A DNA stretch of 64,000 bases from contig JARKPB010000008.1 in assembly GCA_029975475.1 (NCBI GenBank), positions 1,054,001-1,118,000 on the forward strand, given 5' to 3'. This document shows, in pieces, positions 28,426 through 36,105 of the stretch. Source of the DNA: Anaerolineaceae bacterium. GTDB lineage: Bacteria; Chloroflexota; Anaerolineae; Anaerolineales; Anaerolineaceae. Within the stretch, counting starts at the first letter, position 1; each line of letters opens with the position of its first letter. The position numbers and the translations under genes are program-made. The notes below the pieces were generated by a model. The model made no database searches and was not told the origin of the DNA. It worked only from the letters and a program-made list of their open reading frames with translations.

Positions 28426-30117
28426 ATGGCATCTCATTTTATTGTTGAATGTCTGGATTGCGGGCACAAAGCTGCCTTTATCCCCAGCAATCCCATTTGC
28501 CCGAAATGCGGCAGCCCCTGGCGCGAAGCCCGATATGATTTTGCCACGCTGGCTCACAGTCTGCCGCTGCAACTTCCAGGACGTCCTTTTGACATCTGGC
28601 GCTACCGCGAGCTGCTGCCTGTTCGCTCCCCCAGCCCGGATTTGTCGCTGGGAGAAGGCGGCACGCCGCTGATCCGGGCTGGAAATCTGGGGCTAATGCT
28701 GGGATGCCCAAATATTTTTATTAAAGACGAACGTCAGGGACCGACAGCGTCCTTCAAAGATCGACAGGCGGCCGTGACCATCGCGGCGATTAAAGAGGCC
28801 GGCATTACCGAAATGGTCGTCGCTTCCACTGGCAACGTGGCGATCGCGTATTCAGCCTACGCGGCGCGGGCGGGGATCAAATGCTGGGCGTTTCTCACCA
28901 GCCTGGTGCCGGCAGCGAAAATGCGCGAAGTCGCCCTTTACGGCACCCAGGTGATTAAAATCACCGGGTCATATGACCAGGCAAAGCAGATCGCGGCTGA
29001 ATTTGCTGCACAGCGCGGGTTCTATCTGGACGGCGGAGCAAAAAGCGTTCCCAACATCGAGGCGATGAAGACCATCGCCTTTGAAATCGCCGAACAAATG
29101 ACCGCGCTGTTGGGACCGCCGTCAATAAATAACGGGAATGGTCAAACCGCACCGTGGCGAACCCCGGACTGGTATATTCAGTCCGTCAGCGGTGGCATGG
29201 GACCGCTGGGGGTGATCAAGGGCTTCGCTGAGTTGAGCGCGATGGGTTTGATCGACAAAATTCCTAAATTTGGGATCATTCAGGCTGACGGGTGCGCCCC
29301 GATGGTCCACGCCTGGAAGCAGAAAAAAGACACCGCCCAGCCGATTCTTGCGCCAAACACCCTGATTCACACCCTTGCCACGGGCGACCCGGGCAGGACA
29401 TACACACTTCTCCATCAGCGCATCAGCCGGCTCACATCGGGAGCGTTTGAAGCGGTAACAGACGAAGAGGCTTTTCGAGCGATGCATTTTCTGGCAAAAA
29501 TGGAAGGGCTGTCCGTCGAGCCAGCCGCGGCCCTGGCTTTTGCCGGGCTGGTAAAACTGGTCCGCTCCGGAGAAATCAAACCCAACGAAACCGTTGTGGT
29601 CAATTGCACCGGGCACACGATGGCGATCGAACGCAACATCCTGGGTGAAGGGTGGGCCAAAGACTTGGATGTTGAAAAAGCCTCCTCGATGGAAGAATCG
29701 GCTGAAGACGGCCTGCTCGCCGCCCTGACGCATGTGGCGATTGACCGCTTCCCGCGCATCGCGATCGTGGATGACAACCCCGACGTTCGCCGGTTAATCC
29801 GCCGGATCCTGCAGGCGCAGGGAGATTACACCCTCTTCGAGGCGACCAACGGCCGCGAAGCGGTTGAACTGATCACCAATGAGCTGCCCAACCTGGTCAT
29901 CCTGGATTTGATGATGCCCGAACTGGACGGGTTTGGGGTCATGGACGCTCTGCAGAACAATCCGGATACCGCCGATATTCCCATCATTGTGGTAACCGCG
30001 AAGGAGCTGACCCCCGCGGAAAAGAACCGCTTGAAAGGACACATCCAGACCTTAATGCAAAAAGGCGATTTTATGAGCGATGACCTGATGGATGAGGTAA
30101 AGGCGCTGCTGGGCTGA
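28426..30117 (+). CDS. threonine-synthase-like PLP enzyme fused to a receiver domain
   Basis: 563 residues. Residues 1-35 form a zinc-ribbon-like start (CLDCG and CPKCG). Residues about 70-430 are a fold-type II PLP enzyme closest to threonine synthase: the PLP lysine is Lys111 in GPTASFKDRQ, followed by ASTGNVAIAYSAYAARAG and the phosphate loop SVSGGMGPLG. Residues about 445-563 are a complete receiver domain (RIAIVDDNPDVRR, phospho-acceptor Asp494 in VILDLMMPELDG, Thr in VVTAKE, Lys in LMQKGD). The gene begins 12 bases after the hybrid kinase, so phosphorylation of a metabolic enzyme by that kinase is plausible. The substrate could be O-phosphohomoserine, but another PLP reaction is possible. 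The fusion is continuous; no stop or frameshift separates the parts. Confidence 0.88.
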   Translation: MASHFIVECLDCGHKAAFIPSNPICPKCGSPWREARYDFATLAHSLPLQLPGRPFDIWRYRELLPVRSPSPDLSLGEGGTPLIRAGNLGLMLGCPNIFIKDERQGPTASFKDRQAAVTIAAIKEAGITEMVVASTGNVAIAYSAYAARAGIKCWAFLTSLVPAAKMREVALYGTQVIKITGSYDQAKQIAAEFAAQRGFYLDGGAKSVPNIEAMKTIAFEIAEQMTALLGPPSINNGNGQTAPWRTPDWYIQSVSGGMGPLGVIKGFAELSAMGLIDKIPKFGIIQADGCAPMVHAWKQKKDTAQPILAPNTLIHTLATGDPGRTYTLLHQRISRLTSGAFEAVTDEEAFRAMHFLAKMEGLSVEPAAALAFAGLVKLVRSGEIKPNETVVVNCTGHTMAIERNILGEGWAKDLDVEKASSMEESAEDGLLAALTHVAIDRFPRIAIVDDNPDVRRLIRRILQAQGDYTLFEATNGREAVELITNELPNLVILDLMMPELDGFGVMDALQNNPDTADIPIIVVTAKELTPAEKNRLKGHIQTLMQKGDFMSDDLMDEVKALLG

Positions 30118-30150
30118 TCGGGGTAACCGGTTAGCCGCCAGGGAGACTGT

Positions 30151-31104
30151 ATGGAAAGAAACATGCGCGCCAAAGGAATCTCGGCTGCGCTGGCGTCAGC
30201 GGTCTTCCTGGGCGTCTCCCCGGTGTTTGGTAAACAGGCCATTCTTCTGGGGTTCTCTCCGTTAGCGGTTGTGACCATCCGAACCGGTCTTGCAGCGCTG
30301 CTGCTCGCCCTGGTAATCCTCATTATCAATCGAAAATTCTTTTATATTTTTCCGGTCGGCTTAATTGGCTGCGGTATCGCCGGATTAATCAACGGGTTGG
30401 GATCAATCCTGTATTACTCCGCCCTGGCCCGTCTGGATACCAGTGTGGCCCAGCTGCTGTACGCGTTTTACCCGCTTTTCGTGGGGATCTGGCTGTTCAT
30501 TGACCGCCAGCCGCTGAACCGAATCACCGTGCTCAGGCTGGCGATGGCTCTACCCGGAGCTTATTTGCTCATCAGCGCGGCGGAACATCGGATCGACTGG
30601 ATCGGCGCAGTGATGATGATTGGGTCAGCAGTGCTGTATGCGCTGCACCTGCTGGTCAATCAGCGTATTTTATGGGAAGCGCCAGCCCAAACTGTCACAT
30701 TCTATACCTTGCTTGCCATGACCGCTACCGTGGCGGTCGGCTACATCATTTTTGACCGCACGCTGCCGGCTGCGGGAACCTCATGGTGGCCGGTCACGGG
30801 GCTGGCATTAATCACCGCCTTTTCCCGCCTGTCGTTATTTATGGGCGTCAAACGGCTGGGAGGACTTCAGACCGCGATTATTGGTCTGAGCGAGTTGATT
30901 GTCACAATGGTACTGGCAAGAATTATTTTAGGGGATTCGCTGACCTTAATTCAGTGGATCGGGGCTTTCCTGATTGGAGCCAGCATCGTCCTGGTCGGTT
31001 TTGACAAACCCACACCCGAGAAGCGCCATTCAAAAGGCTTCCTTTCCTGGCTAAACCCGGCTTCGATAGACCCCAATGAAATCCCATGGCAGGTTCAAAA
31101 ATAA
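30151..31104 (+). CDS. EamA/DMT-family exporter
   Basis: A 317-residue membrane protein with about ten hydrophobic segments in two EamA repeats. Each repeat has the typical pattern, for example SPLAVVTIRTGLAALLLA in the first and LGDSLTLIQWIGAFLIG in the second. Members of this family export amino acids (RhtA exports threonine and homoserine) and other metabolites. AGGGAG six bases upstream supports the ATG. It lies 33 bases after the threonine-synthase/receiver fusion on the same strand, which makes an amino-acid substrate attractive but unproven. Confidence 0.87.
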   Translation: MERNMRAKGISAALASAVFLGVSPVFGKQAILLGFSPLAVVTIRTGLAALLLALVILIINRKFFYIFPVGLIGCGIAGLINGLGSILYYSALARLDTSVAQLLYAFYPLFVGIWLFIDRQPLNRITVLRLAMALPGAYLLISAAEHRIDWIGAVMMIGSAVLYALHLLVNQRILWEAPAQTVTFYTLLAMTATVAVGYIIFDRTLPAAGTSWWPVTGLALITAFSRLSLFMGVKRLGGLQTAIIGLSELIVTMVLARIILGDSLTLIQWIGAFLIGASIVLVGFDKPTPEKRHSKGFLSWLNPASIDPNEIPWQVQK

Positions 31105-31119
31105 ACCTGGCAGCAGGTT
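31096..31119 (-). terminator. terminator of the 31.1-33.5 kb two-component operon
   Basis: Minus-strand stem AACCTG/CAGGTT (31104-31109 and 31114-31119) with a four-base loop is followed by TATTTTTG. It overlaps the stop codons of both convergent genes. On the plus strand no T run follows at once. Confidence 0.45.
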
Positions 31120-31879
31120 ATTCACCGTCTTTTTCCGCCTCTTCATTTTTCTCAGGAAAGTCAAAAATATATCCCGTTCCGCGCACATTGCGAATCCACT
31201 TCTCCCCTTCCGGAATAGCCTGGAGTTTCTTTCGCAAGCGCGACATCACCGGGCGCAAAATTTTGCCGGCTTCTTCCGAATCAACCCGGTAATTTTGAAC
31301 CATCCAGACTAAATCGCTGCTGGACAGGACCGTGTTGCGAGATTCCCAAAGGATCTGGATTAACCGCGCTTCGGTGGACGTCAGGAAAACCGCCTTTCCT
31401 CCGTAATAAATCGCGCGTTTGACCAGATCCACCTGGATCTTTTTATTGACGGTGAAATTCTTGACAGCGGAGGATTTCTTTTCTGCTTCAGCAGAGTTTT
31501 GCTCAGCAGCCTGCGGCGCTGCCAGGGCTTTTTCGACCGCTCGAAGGATTTCAGGCGGAGCGGCCGGCTTAAGCAAATAATCTGTCGCGCGGTAGCGCAG
31601 CGCTTCGATCGCGGTGTCCATTGAGCCAAAGGCGGTGATAATGACCACCGCCAGTTTCGGATACAACCCGGAACACTGCTTCAAAACCTCCATGCCCCCC
31701 ATGCCAGGCATCTTTAAATCGAGAATCATTAAATCATACGGACGCCGGGCAAGTTCTTGCACTGCTTCTTCCCCGCTGCCAACCGCCACAACTTCATAAC
31801 CCTGCAATTGCAAAATCTTTTGCAGGGTTAACCGGGCAACGGCTTCGTCGTCAACTACCAGCAATAAACCGTTCGCCAT
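31118..31879 (-). CDS. response regulator with winged-helix DNA-binding domain
   Basis: A 253-residue OmpR/PhoB-type regulator. The receiver domain has Asp54 in LMILDLKMPGMGG and the switch and Lys motifs (ITAFGS, LLKPAA). A linker of about 30 residues leads to a C-terminal winged helix (about 150-240) with LTSTEARLIQILWES, as in OmpR-type domains, and the wing RNVRGTGYIFD. GGAGGA upstream of the ATG at 31879 decides the start within a longer frame. The gene overlaps its kinase by 29 bases, so the two form a pair. Targets are unknown. Confidence 0.9.
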   Translation of the reverse strand: MANGLLLVVDDEAVARLTLQKILQLQGYEVVAVGSGEEAVQELARRPYDLMILDLKMPGMGGMEVLKQCSGLYPKLAVVIITAFGSMDTAIEALRYRATDYLLKPAAPPEILRAVEKALAAPQAAEQNSAEAEKKSSAVKNFTVNKKIQVDLVKRAIYYGGKAVFLTSTEARLIQILWESRNTVLSSSDLVWMVQNYRVDSEEAGKILRPVMSRLRKKLQAIPEGEKWIRNVRGTGYIFDFPEKNEEAEKDGE

Positions 31880-33473
31880 CCTGTCCTCCAACGGGTAGTC
31901 GGATTTCAAAACATGCCCCGGAAGCATTTTGGGGCGGAACCAGGCGCAGCGTTCCTTTATGCGATTCTATAATACCATAGCTGACGGATAAGCCCAGACC
32001 GGTGCCGTTGGCCTTTCCGGTGATGAACGGTTCAAAGATTTTTTCGGCGAGGTCGGGAGGAACACCGGGACCGCTGTCCTCGACTCGAATGACCAGCTGG
32101 CGTTCTTCAATCTCTGCGGACAGCCAGATCTTACGCGCTGATCCTTCTTGGGATTCCATCGCCTCAATGGCGTTGATAACCAGGTTGAAAATCACCTGTT
32201 GAATTTGATCCCGGATCATCGGCACTTTTGGCAGCTGTGTTCCAACATCCAAAACCAGGTCGATATGCTTGTCCCGAAGCGTCGGTCTGACAATTCCCAA
32301 AAGACGTTCGATTAATTCCTTAACATCCACTGGTTCCTGCTGACCTTTTCCTGGCCTGGAAAATTCCAACATCTGCTGAACCAGTCTGGCCAGACGGTTG
32401 ACTTCATTTTGAGCCAGTTCAATGAATTCTTGCTGCTGTTTCTGATCGATATCATCGCGGGTCGCGAGATGAAGGCAGTTGCGAACCGATTGAAGCGGGT
32501 TGTTTATTTCATGGGCGACCGAAGCAACCAGACGGCCGACCGCCGCCATTTTTTCCGACTGAACCAGAGCATTCTGAGATTCTTTAACGCGTTCCAGGGC
32601 TTCTCGTTGCGCCTGGTAAAGGCGGGCGTTTTCCAGGGCGACCACAGACTGGCGGGTGAGGATGGTCATCATATCAACATCGGCATCATTATACCTGGGC
32701 TTATTTCTCGACCGCGCAGCGATAAACAGGTAAGTATGGTCGCTTTTTAATACCGGCACGCTGAGTAAATATCCCCATCCATGCTCCCGTATCCATTCAG
32801 CCAGTTCCAGTCGTTCGGTGGTCTGGGCTTCTGTAATTTCTACGGTTCCGCGCCTGCCAATGTCATCCAGGTAATTCCGAACCGCCACCTCGGGTTGATT
32901 TCCATGGTCGCTCAGACCGGTCAGGAGCTGGTAGGTCTGGTCGCAATGTTCATAAATTCCGACGCCATCCGCCTGTAAAAAGCGGCCGATGGTGAACCGA
33001 ATCATCTCCAGCAAGATGGAAGGGGAGGTTTGAGCAACCAGCGTTTCGCTCAGGTCAAAGAGCGGGCGAATAATGCGCAGCCGATTCGCATCTTTCCGCT
33101 GGCGGGCTTCTTCCAGAATCTGGCGGGTGGTCTCCACCAGTTCCGCGCTGTTGTTGAACGGCTTAAGCAACAGACCGTTGACCCCTTTGCGTAACGCTTC
33201 GATGGCTGTATCAATAGTGCCAAAGCCAGTCATCATTAGGACCGGCACTTCTGGCTGTATTTCTCGCGCCCGGGCGATCAGTTCAAAGCCATCCATCTGG
33301 GGCATGCGAATATCTGTCACCAGCAGATCGAAGGGATGGGACCGCATAACCGACAGGGCATGATGTGGATCGGTAGAAGTTGAAACGGTATAACCGGCGC
33401 GCTCCAGAACTACCTGGCAAAGTCGGACAATGCCGGTTTCATCATCAACCACCAGAATATGCGCATCTGCCAT
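31851..33473 (-). CDS. receiver-GAF-histidine kinase
   Basis: 540 residues, soluble. An N-terminal receiver (Asp54 in LLVTDIRMPQMDG) comes first, then a GAF domain (about 135-288), HisKA with His321 in SVAHEINNPLQS and a HATPase domain (about 415-525, VEDSGPGVP and GTGLGLSVSYG). A receiver placed before the kinase means the kinase itself may be controlled by another phosphodonor. The next gene on the same strand is its DNA-binding regulator. It has its own -10 upstream and is transcribed towards the GAF block, with which it shares GAF usage. Confidence 0.9.
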   Translation of the reverse strand: MADAHILVVDDETGIVRLCQVVLERAGYTVSTSTDPHHALSVMRSHPFDLLVTDIRMPQMDGFELIARAREIQPEVPVLMMTGFGTIDTAIEALRKGVNGLLLKPFNNSAELVETTRQILEEARQRKDANRLRIIRPLFDLSETLVAQTSPSILLEMIRFTIGRFLQADGVGIYEHCDQTYQLLTGLSDHGNQPEVAVRNYLDDIGRRGTVEITEAQTTERLELAEWIREHGWGYLLSVPVLKSDHTYLFIAARSRNKPRYNDADVDMMTILTRQSVVALENARLYQAQREALERVKESQNALVQSEKMAAVGRLVASVAHEINNPLQSVRNCLHLATRDDIDQKQQQEFIELAQNEVNRLARLVQQMLEFSRPGKGQQEPVDVKELIERLLGIVRPTLRDKHIDLVLDVGTQLPKVPMIRDQIQQVIFNLVINAIEAMESQEGSARKIWLSAEIEERQLVIRVEDSGPGVPPDLAEKIFEPFITGKANGTGLGLSVSYGIIESHKGTLRLVPPQNASGACFEIRLPVGGQDGERFIAGS

Positions 33474-33505
33474 AGGCTCCCCTTTGCTGCATTAATCTTC
33501 AGTTT

Positions 33506-33511
33506 ATTATA
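33506..33511 (-). promoter_or_regulatory. -10 box upstream of the receiver-GAF kinase
   Basis: A perfect TATAAT on the minus strand, with a weak CTTTCA 17 bases upstream (33529-33534). Predicted start near 33499, giving a leader of about 26 bases. Confidence 0.5.
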
Positions 33512-33538
33512 CGGTAATCCGCAGTATCTGAAAGCAGT

Positions 33539-33567
33539 TTGACCGATCCGGCAATCTGGCGCATAAT
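33539..33567 (+). promoter_or_regulatory. promoter of the isochorismatase-family gene
   Basis: TTGACC (33539-33544) and CATAAT (33562-33567) are 17 bases apart, each five of six to consensus. Predicted start near 33574, about 23 bases before the GTG start. It lies back to back with the kinase promoter. Confidence 0.7.
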
Positions 33568-33596
33568 TTTGAAATTGAACATGCGGAGATCAGTAC

Positions 33597-34178
33597 GTGG
33601 AACCCTTATACTTGCCAGACCAACAGCCCACCGCCCTGCTGGTGGTGGACATGCAAAATTACTTTTTTAAGGATCCCCAGCGGGCAGCCTTGCTTCAACC
33701 GGTCCTTCCGAGAATCAATGCGTTGACAGCGGCCTTTGACCAGGCGGGCTTGCCGGTTATCCAGGTGCTCAGCGCTTACCGACCGGACCGCTCAGACTGG
33801 GATTTACGAATGCTGCAGGAAAATCACCCCACTTTGCTGCGCGGAAGTGAGGAGGCGGCGCTGCTGGACGAACTGCGGGTTCGCCGGCGGCACCATCAGG
33901 TGATCAAGACGCGCTATTCCGCCTTTTTTAAAACCCGCCTGGCATGCTGGCTGCGCAAACGCGGGATCGGGCGCGTGGCGGTTTGCGGCGCTTACACGCA
34001 TTACTGCGTCAATGCGACAATATTTGACGCCTATGCGCATAATTTCGTCCCCTGTCTGGTGCTGGATGCGGTTATCTCCCCGCTGCCGGACGAAGCCGCG
34101 CTCATGGTCGAGCGCATGCGGCGCAACGGTTACCATCTTTTCACCAGCGGCGAGTTAATCCGCTCTCTCGCCCTTTAA
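33597..34178 (+). CDS. isochorismatase-family cysteine hydrolase
   Basis: A 193-residue cytoplasmic hydrolase of the isochorismatase/nicotinamidase superfamily. The catalytic triad is visible as Asp18 (ALLVVDMQNYF), Lys104 (VIKTRYSAF) and Cys137 (CGAYTHYCVNAT). The start is GTG at 33597, with GGAG eight bases upstream; an earlier ATG at 33581 is out of frame. Family substrates range from isochorismate to nicotinamide and ureidoacrylate, and nothing in the neighbourhood settles the choice. It is a single-gene unit with its own promoter and a terminator directly after its stop. Confidence 0.9.
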   Translation: MEPLYLPDQQPTALLVVDMQNYFFKDPQRAALLQPVLPRINALTAAFDQAGLPVIQVLSAYRPDRSDWDLRMLQENHPTLLRGSEEAALLDELRVRRRHHQVIKTRYSAFFKTRLACWLRKRGIGRVAVCGAYTHYCVNATIFDAYAHNFVPCLVLDAVISPLPDEAALMVERMRRNGYHLFTSGELIRSLAL

Positions 34179-34204
34179 AACAAAACAGACCTTTCGGTCT
34201 GTTT
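34175..34204 (-). terminator. terminator after tRNA-His
   Basis: A nine-base-pair stem AAACAGACC/GGTCTGTTT (34183-34191 and 34196-34204) with loop TTTC. On the minus strand it is followed by a T-rich tail, so it ends the tRNA-His transcript. It may also slow plus-strand transcription from the hydrolase gene. Confidence 0.8.
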
Positions 34205-34208
34205 AAGG

Positions 34209-34281
34209 GGTGGCTGATGGGGGTCGAACCCACAACCCTCGCATCCACAGTGCGATGCTCCGCCATTGAGCTACAGCCACC
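34209..34281 (-). tRNA. tRNA-His (anticodon GTG)
   Basis: Minus-strand cloverleaf with acceptor GTGGCTG/CAGCCAC, anticodon stem TCGCA/TGCGA around CTGTGGA (anticodon GTG) and T loop TTCGACC. The extra G at position -1 (34281) faces the discriminator C (34209), the identity pair needed by histidyl-tRNA synthetase, so it is encoded in the DNA. It lies 29 bases after hisS on the same strand. Confidence 0.96.
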
Positions 34282-34292
34282 AGGCGACCCAG

Positions 34293-34321
34293 ATTGTACC
34301 ACAGCGGTAATCAGCCCGCAA
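34293..34321 (-). promoter_or_regulatory. promoter of tRNA-His overlapping the end of hisS
   Basis: Minus strand: TGG then TACAAT (34293-34298) as an extended -10, with TTGCGG (34316-34321) 17 bases upstream across the hisS stop codon. Predicted start about five bases before the tRNA. The tRNA can therefore be made alone as well as by read-through from hisS. Confidence 0.6.
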
Positions 34322-35582
34322 GCCTGGTCTTGATGTATTCCGCAACCTTTTCCCGCGCGACAGTCTCCTGGGTTCGCTCTGACAGATCCTTCACGGTCGC
34401 TGTTCCAGCCATCACCTCATCCGGTCCGACAACCAGCACAAAGCGAACCCCAATTTTGTCGGCAAATTTGAACTGGCGGGGCAATTTTTGCGCGTCAGGA
34501 TAGGTCACAACGTTCAGCCCAGCGCCGCGCAGGTCAGCTGCCAGACGGGCGGATTCGGGGGATAGACTTTCGTCAAACACAGTGACCAGTATTTCCGCTG
34601 GGGTACCGCCGGCAGCCGGCAGCAGACCAAACTTTTCCAGAACCACCTGGATCATCATATCGCCCATCGCAAAACCGACCCCGGGTAACGGGTCACCGCC
34701 GACATCGGATACCAGGTTGCCGTAATGCCCGCCGCCAAGGATCGAGCGCCCTTCTTTGGTGATTTCCTTTGCCTCGAAGACCACCCCGGTGTAGTATTCC
34801 AAACCGCGGACAATGCGCGGTTCATAAGCAACATAATCAACCGCTCCTGCCGCTTTCAAGATTTCAAACACGCGCGTCAGGCGGGGAGATTGCTTCCAGG
34901 TTTGTTTGTCTTCAAGCAGCTCGGCCAGTCCAGCCAGCATGTTATCGCTGAAACCCTCTTCAGCCGCGTACGCTTTCCAGGCTTCCGGGCTCATTTTTTC
35001 GCGGCGGTCAATCAAGTGCAGGGCTTTCTTCTTGAGTTCAGCCGGGATACCCAGACGGTCAAATTCAGCGTCCATCAACTGGCGGTCATTAACGAAAACC
35101 TGAACCTGATCCGGGGCCAAACCAACTGCGCGGAAAAAATCAGCGCAGATAGCGATCAACTCAGCGTCCGCCTCCGGGCTGTCCACGCCGATCAGGTCAA
35201 TATTCCATTGAAAGAATTCGCGCGAACGGCCTTTTTGCGGTTTTTCATAGCGCCAGAAGGGACCAAACGACCACCAGCGCAGGGGGTAAAGGAGTTCTCC
35301 CTGTTTCTGAGCGACCATGCGCGCCAGAGAGGGCGTCAGCTCAGGCCGCAGGGTAATTAATTCACCGCCGCGGTCCGGAAAGACAAAAGCCTGTTCTTTA
35401 ACCAGTTCCTCGCCCGACTTGGCAGCATACAGCTCAATTTTCTCCAAAAATGGGCCGTCATACTCTTCATACCCGTAGGAGCGGGAGACGCGGGTGATAT
35501 GGTGATACAACCAGTTGCGGATTGCCATTTGCTGCGGATAAAAATCACGCGCGCCCTTTACAGTTGAAACGATCGTTTTCAT
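34311..35582 (-). CDS. hisS: histidyl-tRNA synthetase
   Basis: A class II aminoacyl-tRNA synthetase of about 423 residues that charges tRNA-His. Motif 1 region begins VKGARDFYPQQMAIRNWL, motif 2 is seen around FGPFWRYEKPQKGRSREFFQWN, a histidine-binding motif lies near RGLEYYTGVVFE, and motif 3 is represented by GVGFAMGD. The C-terminal anticodon-binding domain ends the protein. The frame opens at 35678, but AGGA eight bases before the ATG at 35582 and the extended -10 at 35610-35618 fix the start. Its own tRNA follows at once. Confidence 0.95.
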   Translation of the reverse strand: MKTIVSTVKGARDFYPQQMAIRNWLYHHITRVSRSYGYEEYDGPFLEKIELYAAKSGEELVKEQAFVFPDRGGELITLRPELTPSLARMVAQKQGELLYPLRWWSFGPFWRYEKPQKGRSREFFQWNIDLIGVDSPEADAELIAICADFFRAVGLAPDQVQVFVNDRQLMDAEFDRLGIPAELKKKALHLIDRREKMSPEAWKAYAAEEGFSDNMLAGLAELLEDKQTWKQSPRLTRVFEILKAAGAVDYVAYEPRIVRGLEYYTGVVFEAKEITKEGRSILGGGHYGNLVSDVGGDPLPGVGFAMGDMMIQVVLEKFGLLPAAGGTPAEILVTVFDESLSPESARLAADLRGAGLNVVTYPDAQKLPRQFKFADKIGVRFVLVVGPDEVMAGTATVKDLSERTQETVAREKVAEYIKTRLAG

Positions 35583-35609
35583 ACCATCCATCCTGGGCAG
35601 TTTCGTCTG

Positions 35610-35618
35610 ATTATAACA
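35610..35618 (-). promoter_or_regulatory. extended -10 promoter of hisS
   Basis: Minus strand TGT followed by TATAAT (35610-35615). Predicted start near 35603, about 20 bases before the chosen ATG. This rules out starts further upstream in the open frame. Confidence 0.65.
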
Positions 35619-35679
35619 AATCCTTCCCTGCCAGAAAAAATTGGTCGATGGATTGGCGCAAAAATTGGCTGCTCTCATT

Positions 35680-35685
35680 TATAAT
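35680..35685 (+). promoter_or_regulatory. candidate -10 box for the DRTGG-PHP operon
   Basis: A perfect TATAAT on the plus strand in the gap between divergent hisS and the DRTGG gene, with TTGGCG 21 bases upstream as an imperfect -35. Predicted leader is about 50 bases. Moderate support only. Confidence 0.4.
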
Positions 35686-35743
35686 TAGGTATCTGGATAC
35701 GAGAATCCGATTTTTTAGCCATACTCTTTTCAAACAGGCTGCC

Positions 35744-36103
35744 ATGAACGTTAAAGATGTAATCGCAATTGTCAACGGGAAATTACTGAATCCCAGCGCG
35801 GACCTGGACCGGGAGATTAAAGGCGGCTGCGGTGCGGACCTGATGAGTGATGTGCTGGCCTCGATTCAGCCTGAGGCGGTTTTACTCACCGGTCTGGCCA
35901 ATCCCCAGGTCGTGCGGACTGCCCAGATGGCGGATGTCGCCGCGATTGTGCTGGTTCGCGGAAAACAACCCCCGCAAGAAACCCGCCTGCTGGCAGAAGA
36001 AGAAGGCATCCCCCTGATCACATCGCCGTATGGAATGTTCGAATTATGCGGCCGCCTTTTCCAGGCGGGGCTAAAAAGCCTGGAATCCCCGGTTAACGAA
36101 TAA
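35744..36103 (+). CDS. DRTGG-domain protein
   Basis: A 119-residue soluble protein consisting of one DRTGG-type domain, the small domain also found in HPr-kinase-related and phosphotransacetylase proteins. Conserved pieces are GGCGADLMSDVLA, VLLTGLANPQVVRTA, and IPLITSPYGMFELCGRL. No kinase motif is present, so no enzymatic function can be assigned. The frame opens at 35522, but the first ATG compatible with the domain start is 35744. In Clostridia such genes are known beside NuoE/NuoF and [FeFe] hydrogenase genes. Here the same gene set precedes a [NiFe] hydrogenase. The next gene starts two bases later. Confidence 0.8.
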   Translation: MNVKDVIAIVNGKLLNPSADLDREIKGGCGADLMSDVLASIQPEAVLLTGLANPQVVRTAQMADVAAIVLVRGKQPPQETRLLAEEEGIPLITSPYGMFELCGRLFQAGLKSLESPVNE

Positions 36104-36105
36104 TC

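Noticed and set aside
30124-30133. Palindrome TAACCGGTTA between the PLP-receiver gene and the exporter gene
   Set aside because: Ten bases with no loop and no T run; too short to call a terminator or operator without more copies.
35522-35743. N-terminal extension of the DRTGG protein
   Set aside because: The extended part lies opposite the start of hisS and across its promoter, and lacks domain similarity. The ATG at 35744 starts the domain directly.
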